64,000 nucleotides of DNA from assembly GCF_012939955.1 (NCBI RefSeq), contig NZ_SPMY01000011.1:62001-126000 (forward strand), given 5' to 3'. The position numbers were made by a program, and so were the translations under genes. Source of the stretch: Candidatus Accumulibacter phosphatis. Its GTDB lineage: Bacteria; Pseudomonadota; Gammaproteobacteria; Burkholderiales; Rhodocyclaceae. Below are positions 17,704-26,108 of this stretch, piece after piece (the first letter of the stretch is position 1; each line of letters starts with the position of its first letter). The notes beneath the pieces were generated by a model. The model made no database searches and was not told where the DNA came from. It saw only the letters and a program-made list of their open reading frames with translations.

Positions 17704-19265
17704 CGTGCTTCCCTCTCTGGTGTGATCTGTGGCGGACCGGCATCGGGTGGCGGCAGAGGCACTGCCAGCATCTCCCGCCAGGCGCTGCGCTCGGCCATCG
17801 TCTCGCGCGTCGCGTCGTCAACCAGCGGCCGCTTGCGCCCCTGCTGCCAGCCACCGCCCATCGCCTTGTATAGCGTGACCAGGCTCTGTGCAACATTTCC
17901 CATGGTGTTGACCTGCCGCTCCTGCTGGCTGAACAGCGCGCGCTGCGAATCGAGTACGCGCTCGAAGCCGGCCATCCCCTCGCGGTACTGGAGGGTGGCG
18001 ATAGCGAGCGAACGCCGCGCCGCCTTGACCGCCTCCTCGAGCAGGGGCAGCTGGTCGCGGTTGGCGACGAAGCCGGCGGCGGCGTCATCGACTTCGCGCG
18101 CCGCCGCGAGCACCGTCCCCTGGTACTGCTCATAGAGTTGCTGGAAGCGAGCGTCCTGGACCAGCACCTCGTTGCTCAGGCGGCCGTGGTCGAAGACGTT
18201 CCAGACCAGGCTCGGGCCTATTCCCCAGGCGAGTGTCCGCGGCGAACCGGACAGCGACGTGGCCGAAAGGCCGAGCGATCCCAGCAAGGCAATCGACGGG
18301 TAGAGGTCGGCGACGCTGACGCCGATCAGCGCCGACTGCGCCGCCAGTTGCATCTCCGCTGCGCGCACGTCAGGGCGGCGGCGCAGCATCCCTGCGGGCA
18401 TGTCGGCGACGACCGCGAGCCCGGTCTGCGGGATGCGTTGCCGGCCTGCCGCCATTTCCGGCAGGGGTCCCGGCGAGCGGGCGAGCAGTACGGAGAGCGC
18501 GTTTTGCGTCTGGCGCAGGCTGCCCTCCAGTTGCGGGATGGAGGCAAGCGTGCTCAGGTACTGCGACTTCGCCTGCTGCACGTCGAGTTCGGAATCGTTG
18601 CCGTGCTTGAACAGCCGTTCAGTGATCTCCAGACTGCGCTTCTGTAGTGCGGCGTTCTCGTGCGCGATCGTCAGGCGCAACTCAAGGGTGCGGATCGCAG
18701 CGTATAGAGAGGCGGTCTGCGCTGCCACCAGCACCTGCATGTCGTCGTACTGGGCGATGCTGGCGAAGTAAGCGGCGTCGGCGGCCTCGATGCTGCGCCG
18801 GAACTTGCCCCAGAAATCGATTTCCCAGCCGACGCCAAAGCCGATGCTGTACGCCGTCAGCGCGCTGTCCGGCCCGCTGCTGGCCTCGCTTCCCGTGCGC
18901 AGTACCGCGCCGGTCACCTGCTGCTGTTGCGGATAGAGCAGGCTGCCGGCGATCGCCAGTTGCGCGCGCGCCTCGAGGATGCGCATGCCGGCTGTGCGCG
19001 CGTTCGGGTTGGCGCGCTGCGCCTCGGCGACCAGCGCATCAAGCACCGGGTCGTCGAAGTTGCGCCACCATTCATCGCCCTCCGGCCGCGGACGCTCGCG
19101 CTTTTCCGCTACCAGCGTCGCCAGCGAGCCACCCGACCAGCCAGCCAGCGCCGGCACTTCGGGCCGCTTGAAGTCCGGCCCGACCGCCACGCAGCCGCCG
19201 AGCAACAGCGCAGCAGCGAGAGCGGGCAGGCGCGGGCCGGTGGCGCCGGCGAAGCACCGCCGCAT
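17700..19265 (-). CDS. Outer-membrane efflux lipoprotein, NodT type
   Basis: 521 residues from ATG 19265, chosen because it gives a clean lipoprotein signal peptide ending LLGGC (Cys~22) and lies 4 bases after the preceding gene; an upstream in-frame ATG gives only a proline-rich non-signal extension. Motifs include VGPDFKRPEVP after the lipobox, DEWWRNFDDPVLDALVAEA, WEIDFWGKFRRSIEA and RRRPDVRAAEMQLAAQSA, all standard for RND-type outer-membrane factors. It supplies the outer-membrane channel for the adaptor encoded next. This is the second NodT in the window; the two differ considerably in sequence. Confidence 0.9.
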   Translation of the reverse strand: MRRCFAGATGPRLPALAAALLLGGCVAVGPDFKRPEVPALAGWSGGSLATLVAEKRERPRPEGDEWWRNFDDPVLDALVAEAQRANPNARTAGMRILEARAQLAIAGSLLYPQQQQVTGAVLRTGSEASSGPDSALTAYSIGFGVGWEIDFWGKFRRSIEAADAAYFASIAQYDDMQVLVAAQTASLYAAIRTLELRLTIAHENAALQKRSLEITERLFKHGNDSELDVQQAKSQYLSTLASIPQLEGSLRQTQNALSVLLARSPGPLPEMAAGRQRIPQTGLAVVADMPAGMLRRRPDVRAAEMQLAAQSALIGVSVADLYPSIALLGSLGLSATSLSGSPRTLAWGIGPSLVWNVFDHGRLSNEVLVQDARFQQLYEQYQGTVLAAAREVDDAAAGFVANRDQLPLLEEAVKAARRSLAIATLQYREGMAGFERVLDSQRALFSQQERQVNTMGNVAQSLVTLYKAMGGGWQQGRKRPLVDDATRETMAERSAWREMLAVPLPPPDAGPPQITPEREAR

Positions 19266-19269
19266 CGGC

Positions 19270-20403
19270 TCAGGCGGTGGTGGAGGAGGAATCGGCAGCA
19301 GGCCGTGTCGATGTCCGTTCCGGATTGTCAGCCACCCAGCGCATGAAGATCTGGTAGCCCAGCGCCAGCAAGGTCGCGCCGATGAACATGCCGAGGATGC
19401 CGGTCGTGGCCATGCCACCGAGTGCGCCGATCAGGATCACCGGCATCGGCGCATCGACGCCGCGGCCGAGCATCAGCGGTTTCAGGACGTTGTCGGCCAT
19501 GCCGCCGACGAACAGCAGAACGGAGTAGGCGGCGGCGGCAACGGTACCGTAGTCGCCGCTCGTCCAGATCCAGCCGATCACCGGCAGCGTGACGAGCAGT
19601 GCTGGCAACTGTGCGATGCCGAGCACGAGGACGACCACGGCCAGCACGCCGGCGAACGGGACGCCGGCGATCATCAGCGCGACGCCGATGATCAGCGCCT
19701 GAATACAGGCGATGCCGATGACGCCCGAGGCGACGGCACGCACCGTCGCCGTCGACAGCGTGGTGAACTCCTTGCCGCGGGCCAGCCCGGCGATACGTTC
19801 GAAAATCTCCAGCATCGCCTTGGCGCCCGCTTCGCCCCAGGCCATCATGATGCCGGCGACGATGAACGAGAAGATGAACATCAGCAGGCCACCGCCGAGG
19901 CCGGCGACCATGCCCAGTGCCTTGCTCGCCAGTTCGCCGATCTTCGGCTGCATGGTCTTGACCAGTGCCGGCAGGTCGGCGTGCGCCTGCGACCAGAACT
20001 CATGCACTTTCTCGCCCACCACCGGCCAGGAAGCCACCTTGTCGGACGGCGCCGGCACCTGGATCGTGTTGTCGCGCACGCCGTGGACCACGCCTTGCAC
20101 CGAGTCGCCGAACTGGCTGGCCAGCATGACGGTCGGCGTGATGATGACCGCGACGGCGAGCAGCACGATGAGCGTCGACGCGAGCCCCTGCTTGCCACCG
20201 ATCCGTGCGGCGAGCATCTGGTGCAGCGGATAGATCGTGATCGCCAGGATCAGCGCCCACAGCATCATCGACATGAATGGCGAGAAGATTTTGTAGCACA
20301 GCAACACCAACGCCAGGACCAGGCCGGCGCGGATAAAGACGTCGAGCAGGCGACGTGACAGACGGTCTTCCAGTTCGTGGTCGGGTTCGCGAGGGGCGGT
20401 CAT
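19270..20403 (-). CDS. AI-2E family transporter (UPF0118 permease)
   Basis: 377 residues from ATG 20403, which has an AAGGAG site; the longer frame upstream is proline/histidine-rich and non-homologous. About eight hydrophobic segments are seen, with the family pattern of paired N-terminal helices (SPFMSMMLWALILAITIYPL), a soluble middle region and a GIAQLPALLVTLPVIGW stretch. Members include E. coli TqsA/YdiK-type permeases with varied or unknown cargo, including Na+/H+ exchange. It is the first gene of the five-gene minus-strand operon. Confidence 0.85.
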   Translation of the reverse strand: MTAPREPDHELEDRLSRRLLDVFIRAGLVLALVLLCYKIFSPFMSMMLWALILAITIYPLHQMLAARIGGKQGLASTLIVLLAVAVIITPTVMLASQFGDSVQGVVHGVRDNTIQVPAPSDKVASWPVVGEKVHEFWSQAHADLPALVKTMQPKIGELASKALGMVAGLGGGLLMFIFSFIVAGIMMAWGEAGAKAMLEIFERIAGLARGKEFTTLSTATVRAVASGVIGIACIQALIIGVALMIAGVPFAGVLAVVVLVLGIAQLPALLVTLPVIGWIWTSGDYGTVAAAAYSVLLFVGGMADNVLKPLMLGRGVDAPMPVILIGALGGMATTGILGMFIGATLLALGYQIFMRWVADNPERTSTRPAADSSSTTA

Positions 20404-20708
20404 CGGGGATCTCCTTCTATGCGGCGGTGAATGGGGCCGGCAACGGTGCTGGCGGCACGCCACCCCATGTGGCGGCGGCGTGAATGTAGCACACCACAGC
20501 GTCGCCACGCATGACATGCCAGCTGACGCTATGAGCTTGATTCATCGGCGAATTCGAAGCGAACGACGAGAACGAAGAGCAACGGGAGCGGCCTGGCGAC
20601 CTGCCGGAAATGCGGCGAGGATTTGGACGAAGCGAACCTATCGAGCAGAGGAGACGGTCGAAGCGTGCTCTGCAGCTGGCGAGCACGGCATTCGACCGCT
20701 ACTGTCAA
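20404..20708. other. Intergenic interval, no gene seen
   Basis: No reading frame with family resemblance on either strand. It should hold the promoter of the AI-2E/NodT/HlyD operon and the end of the small secreted protein transcript. No clear terminator hairpin with a T-run was found. Confidence 0.5.
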
Positions 20709-20978
20709 TCAATACTTGATGTCCCGCTTCTCCTCGCGGCCATCCTGTTTCGTTTCGCGCTTGTCTTGCCGGCACGCGGCGTTGCTCTGCTGGTTGGTGG
20801 CCCGGCAGTCGACCTTCTCCGAGCGCGCGTCCTGTTTGGCTGACTGATTGGTATCGCGACCTTCCTGGCGTTGTTGCGACTGGTCGGTAGCCAGGGCGGC
20901 ACCGGATAGCGCCAGGAGTCCGACGGCGGTCAGCGTCCCGACGGTGCGGCGCCAGATTCCGATTCTTGATTCGCTCAT
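20709..20978 (-). CDS. Small secreted, highly charged protein of unknown function
   Basis: 89 residues from ATG 20978, which has a GAGGAG site. An N-terminal signal peptide (TLTAVGLLALSGAALA, cleavage probably after Ala) is followed by a ~55-residue mature part very rich in Gln, Arg, Lys, Asp and Glu, with two Cys (DCRATNQQSNAACRQ). This composition suggests a disordered periplasmic protein. It starts 11 bases after the aspA stop and is probably co-transcribed with aspA. I do not recognise a family. Confidence 0.65.
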   Translation of the reverse strand: MSESRIGIWRRTVGTLTAVGLLALSGAALATDQSQQRQEGRDTNQSAKQDARSEKVDCRATNQQSNAACRQDKRETKQDGREEKRDIKY

Positions 20979-20989
20979 GTTCACGCTCC

Positions 20990-22390
<1,401 letters not shown>

Positions 22391-22539
22391 TGCGTTTCCT
22401 TTCGCTTGCGTGAGAGGCGACTGCCACAGCAGCTTGACAGCCGTGTTGGAGAAAACCGATCCGGTGCGCCTGCGAAGCCAACCTGCCAGGACACGCCTGC
22501 TGCAAGCTTACGCCACATTCCGGCCCGCGAACGCAGCAC

Positions 22540-22830
22540 TCAGCGGAGTCTGCCCGCCACGACCGCCTTTATTCCAGTCACTGGCTGGACAGGCATAACT
22601 TTCCGGATCGTTTCCAGCACCTCGCGGCTCTCGGAGAGCGGCATTCTCAGCGTGCGCGAAGCAACCGAGACGAATTCGATGAGGATCGACACGCCGATGA
22701 TGCCGCCCGCCTTGATGATCTCCTTAACTCGCCATGCTTTCGCTTCGTCGGATGAAAGCAGGTACAACGTACCCTGCCGGGTAGGCAAGAATCGCTTTTG
22801 GCTGACGTCTGTCTGCCTGAAGCGGGGCAC
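22540..22830 (-). pseudogene. Degraded VapC-like PIN-domain toxin fragment
   Basis: Within this minus-strand frame, about residues 13-85 resemble the first half of a PIN-domain ribonuclease: a segment aligned to the usual FLDTNVLLYLLS strand (here FLPTRQGTLYLLSSDEAK), then IIGVSILIEFVSVASRTLRMPLSE and a following helix. The first catalytic Asp and neighbouring Asn are replaced, and homology ends after about 75 residues, so it is a remnant and not an active toxin. No antitoxin gene was recognised beside it. Confidence 0.45.
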
Positions 22831-22995
22831 TGTCGCCGCTGTAGTCAGCCGGGCAGAAAGCTGTCACCATCGTTGCGGACCGTCGCGTCGCAGGCGATGC
22901 AGTGACCTTGCAGCCGCTCAGCGGTGTCTCGCCGGCAAGCTTGCATGAAATCACTGAGGGTCCTTGCTAACGATCATGACACTCGAGAGACCCCG

Positions 22996-23079
22996 GATGA
23001 TGAAAGTCATGACCGTCCCCCCGGCCCTTCTCCCGCGAGGGGAGAAGGGAGTTTCGTGAGTCGCTTGCGCGACTTTCAC
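22996..23079. repeat. Dispersed palindromic repeat, copy 1
   Basis: It contains the inverted repeat CCCTTCTCCC...GGGAGAAGGG-like core followed by GAGTTTCGTGAGTCGC and a GTCGC-TTGC-GCGAC hairpin. The same arrangement recurs at 40163-40250, with a shorter relative of the core at 60962-60989. Confidence 0.75.
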
Positions 23080-23157
23080 ATTGACAGTTGAACAGGCTCA
23101 CGCGCACCGCCTACTTTGACTGACTCGGCGTACGACGACTCTCGTGACCTCAACGAC

Positions 23158-23240
23158 GCGAACCGCCCGTGCGGACCCGCATGCCTGATGATGTCGGACC
23201 GCTCGGGCAGGAAACGGGCCGACCCTAGCCCGGTTGCACG
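23158..23240. mobile_element. Possible 3' scar of a group II intron
   Basis: The stretch GCGAACCGCCCGTGCGGACC followed by CGCATGCCTGATGATGT resembles the domain V/VI-side sequence at the 3' ends of bacterial group II introns. No reverse transcriptase gene remains. Pattern recognition only; low confidence. Confidence 0.28.
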
Positions 23241-23250
23241 TGGCGAATTC

Positions 23251-24549
23251 TCAGCGACCCTGCAATCGTTGTAATGCCTGCTGAGCAGCCGGGTAATTCT
23301 TATCCAATGTCAGGGTCTTTTCGAATGCCACCGCTGCTTCCTGAGGTTTGCCCATTTCCTGTAATACCACGCCCAAGTGATAGAACACCGAAGCAGGCAC
23401 GTGTTGTAGACGAGTGGCTCGTTGCAAGGACAGCTCGGCGTCCTTTAAATTGCCTCGCGCACGATAAACCCAGGCGAGGGTGTCATGGTAGTCGGCGATA
23501 TCTGGCGACAGTTGCACCGCCTTTTTGGCCCACACCTCAGCCTGTTCGAGGTTTTTTCCATTTTCTGTTTCCATCCAGGCGAGGTTGTTGTAGGCGGCTG
23601 ACAGCTTGAGATCAAGCTTGATGGCCGCCAGATAGGATTTCTTGGCCTCCTCGTACTGGCCTAACTGTTGCTGAATAATCCCCTGCTTCAGCCATGCGGT
23701 AACCAGGTCGGGCTGAGCAAGAACAGCGGCGGAATAGTCTGCCAGGGCTTTGTCCGGGCTGCGACGTGCTTGCTGAATGTCGCCACGCAATTCCAAAGCG
23801 TCGGCCAGTGTCGGCTGGATTGTCAGGGCGCGCTCAAGCAAGATCAGGGCTTCATCCAGTTCCTTCTGTTGCAGGCTCAAACGCGCCAACGCCAGCAGTG
23901 GTAGCGGATTAGCTGGCGCCAGACGGGCGGATGTTTCCAAAGCAGCCCGCGCCTTGGTCAAGTCGCCCACACGCATCAGAGTTACCCCATAGGCGTAATT
24001 TGCGCCGGCGTGATTTGGGTCAATGTCCAGCACCTGTCCGTACAGGGATAAGGCCGCACTCGGCTTGCCAAGCACTGTGGCATAGAGATCGGCCAGATCC
24101 ATGCGCGGCCTGATCAGTTTCGGATCCAGTTCAGCCGCTTTTTTCAACGCTTTCTCGGCCTCTGGATACTTCTTCTGCACAGCCAGCAGGCGGCCCAGCG
24201 AGGCCTGCGCATTAGCGTTGTCCGGTGCGGCTTTGACGGCCTGTTTGATCAGCTTGGCGGCCAACTCCGGATGCTGTCTCTGGTGGGCAATTTCCGCCAG
24301 GCCGAGAAGCGAGTTGGCATGGTCAGGCTGCTTCTTGAGAGCACGATTGAAGGCGAGTTCCGCACCCTCGGTGTCGTTTGCCGCCAGCTTTTTGATGCCT
24401 TCCGCATAGTCCTGGTCTGCCGGCGAGGCGGTCTGGTCCGCAGGGAGGGTCAGGCGCGGGGCAGAGCCAAGTGCCTGCGGAGTGGCATTCGCCAGACAGG
24501 AAAAAAGCGACGAGACGAGCAGGAGAATCAGCGGCCGAATGAATATCAT
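23251..24549 (-). CDS. Exported tetratricopeptide-repeat protein
   Basis: 432 residues from ATG 24549. This start is preferred to ATG 24579 because the latter lies inside the terminator of the upstream gene, and 24549 opens directly into a signal peptide (PLILLLVSSLFSCLANA). Residues ~45-430 are almost entirely TPR units (about 11), with the 34-residue pattern and helix ends such as NNLAWMETENGKNLEQAEVW. It probably acts as a periplasmic scaffold. It follows the PEP-CTERM gene on the same strand; TPR proteins accompany PEP-CTERM export loci, though this one is much shorter than PrsT. Confidence 0.8.
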   Translation of the reverse strand: MIFIRPLILLLVSSLFSCLANATPQALGSAPRLTLPADQTASPADQDYAEGIKKLAANDTEGAELAFNRALKKQPDHANSLLGLAEIAHQRQHPELAAKLIKQAVKAAPDNANAQASLGRLLAVQKKYPEAEKALKKAAELDPKLIRPRMDLADLYATVLGKPSAALSLYGQVLDIDPNHAGANYAYGVTLMRVGDLTKARAALETSARLAPANPLPLLALARLSLQQKELDEALILLERALTIQPTLADALELRGDIQQARRSPDKALADYSAAVLAQPDLVTAWLKQGIIQQQLGQYEEAKKSYLAAIKLDLKLSAAYNNLAWMETENGKNLEQAEVWAKKAVQLSPDIADYHDTLAWVYRARGNLKDAELSLQRATRLQHVPASVFYHLGVVLQEMGKPQEAAVAFEKTLTLDKNYPAAQQALQRLQGR

Positions 24550-24561
24550 GATTGAAAGCCC

Positions 24562-24607
24562 GTAAAAAGAAAAACCCACCGCAGCATCTTACGCCACGGT
24601 GGGTTTT
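24562..24607 (-). terminator. Rho-independent terminator after the PEP-CTERM gene
   Basis: An 11-bp perfect stem (AAAACCCACCG / CGGTGGGTTTT) with a 15-base loop. Read on the minus strand it ends in TTTTTCTTTTT, 60 bases after the PEP-CTERM stop codon. Confidence 0.85.
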
Positions 24608-24666
24608 CCTTCAACGAGCGCTTACCTGCCTCGCCCGCACTGCTACATTGTCGAGAGTGCTATCGA

Positions 24667-25710
24667 TCAGGCTTTCCGGCGGCGGGAAAATCCCAGACCG
24701 GCAAGGCCCAGACCCAACAGCGCAAAAGTGGCTGGTTCAGGAACGTCGCAGGGAGGTTGTCCCGGCAGGCCGCACTCAATAGGTTTACCGCCTACGCCCG
24801 CGAAACCGAAGATGAATGTGGGTGCATCATCATCGGCACTGCCTCCGCTATTGCTCTGCCCAAGCGAATACAGCTCAATGCTTTCAGCGGCGATGGCAGC
24901 GATGGCTGCGGCTTTTCCGCCCGCGGCACCGTAGAAAATATCAAATTCGTACGTTTCGCCATCGGCGATGGAGCCGAAGTTGAAACGGAAGTAGGCGCCA
25001 TGGTCCGATGGCCCGAATGCTTCACAGTCCGAGTCATGGCAGCCGTAACCGCTGTCGGAATAGGGCGCGAGCGGATTGGCGGTGTTGAACCCGTTGGCGC
25101 CTGATTCCTCGAGCAGCGTGGTAGTGGCGGTTCCCTTGATGGTCACAAATTCACTGAACTCGGTCGGCGGGACGTCCCAGTCCATGACGCGTACGTACTT
25201 GACGTCGGAGACCGCAGCACCGGTCGTGTTGGTGATCGTGACGTGATCGCGGAACAATGCGCCCGGCGCATTGGTTGAAGGTTGATAGGCTTGCTTGACG
25301 ACAAGTCCGGGCAGGCTGGTGAGGCTGGTGGTGGTGGTGACCGTGCTGCCTGTAACAGCGGTTGCAGCGCCGAAGGTCAGGTTGTTGGGCCCAGAATCAG
25401 TGGTAACGTTGGCATAGCCGCTATCCGTGCCATTCACCGATACCCCCCAGCCTTCGCAAAAACAGCCGGGCGAGGTGGCGTCACGCCAGTCCGACGCGGT
25501 AGCGCTGCCAAACTGATAGGCCAAACCAGTCACACTAGAATTCACAACGATGTTGGGCGTAGTGTTCAGCGAACCATCATCATTGACCCCCAGCGCGACG
25601 GCGGCGGTAGCGGCAGAGCCGGTGTTGTAAATGACGGTACCGGCCTGGGCCGCACCGGCGGCGAGAAGCAGCGCGGCAGCAATGGCGCTTGTCTTGAACA
25701 TGTTTTTCAT
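24667..25710 (-). CDS. PEP-CTERM sorting-domain exported protein
   Basis: 347 residues: signal peptide (KTSAIAAALLLAAGAAQA), a Thr/Ser/Gly-rich beta-type body, and a C-terminal PEP-CTERM signal with VPEP at ~323, a hydrophobic helix (FALLGLGLAGLGF) and the basic tail SRRRKA. Such proteins are recognised by an exosortase (EpsH/XrtA type) and released to the surface or matrix, often in floc- and biofilm-forming bacteria. Cys residues at ~83-85 and ~217-222 may form disulphides. The gene has its own terminator and a sigma-54-like promoter. No exosortase is in the window. Confidence 0.9.
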   Translation of the reverse strand: MKNMFKTSAIAAALLLAAGAAQAGTVIYNTGSAATAAVALGVNDDGSLNTTPNIVVNSSVTGLAYQFGSATASDWRDATSPGCFCEGWGVSVNGTDSGYANVTTDSGPNNLTFGAATAVTGSTVTTTTSLTSLPGLVVKQAYQPSTNAPGALFRDHVTITNTTGAAVSDVKYVRVMDWDVPPTEFSEFVTIKGTATTTLLEESGANGFNTANPLAPYSDSGYGCHDSDCEAFGPSDHGAYFRFNFGSIADGETYEFDIFYGAAGGKAAAIAAIAAESIELYSLGQSNSGGSADDDAPTFIFGFAGVGGKPIECGLPGQPPCDVPEPATFALLGLGLAGLGFSRRRKA

Positions 25711-25776
25711 TTTGGTCTCCAGGGAAGAAAGGTAGAACGGCGATCGACTTTGATTGGGGAGCTACGCCAGATACAA

Positions 25777-25792
25777 AGCATGATCTGTGCCA
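25777..25792 (-). promoter_or_regulatory. Sigma-54-type (-24/-12) promoter for the PEP-CTERM gene
   Basis: The minus strand reads TGGCACAGATCATGCT. It has the invariant GG and GC separated by 10 bases and a perfect -24 element (TGGCAC); the -12 element is ATGCT against the usual TTGCW. It lies 67 bases before the start codon, which suits a start site near 25766. Confidence 0.65.
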
Positions 25793-25818
25793 CATTTATT
25801 ACTACACAACAAAACAAT

Positions 25819-25834
25819 AACTTAAGAACTTAAG
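25819..25834. repeat. Tandem palindromic 8-mer, possible activator site
   Basis: AACTTAAG repeated twice without a gap, each unit containing the palindrome CTTAAG, about 27 bases upstream of the -24 element. Its position could suit an enhancer-binding protein. Confidence 0.4.
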
Positions 25835-26108
25835 GGAGGTCTTTACGCGGGGGGAGTGTAAAAAAGGTCGACACACTCGCGATCAAGGACAGGGAATTCA
25901 AGGGCCTCAACCAGAGCAACCGTGCTCAGCTTTGATTTGGGTCCTTGTCGTTTCGTGAGCGTTGAGGGCGCGGTCAAGGACGGGCAGCCGCCCGGCGAAT
26001 CGAACCTTGGTAGCGTCAGAAACGCCACTACAATCAATGATTTGTGGCTGGTTGCGATCTTTCGCGCCTCCACCAGCGCGCAAGCGCGTCGCCGCGGCTC
26101 TTCCCTGC

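Larger units (their letters stand above)
22391..23250. other. Gene-poor decay region between aspA and the TPR gene
   Basis: About 860 bases with no intact gene. It holds the PIN-domain remnant, one copy of the dispersed palindromic repeat and the possible group II intron scar. The promoter of aspA should lie just upstream of 22390. Confidence 0.6.
25711..26108. other. Intergenic region upstream of the PEP-CTERM gene
   Basis: No gene seen. It contains the sigma-54-like promoter (25777-25792) and a tandem palindromic 8-mer (25819-25834), then an AT-rich tract. The part nearer 26108 lies downstream of cbbO and shows no obvious terminator. Confidence 0.6.
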
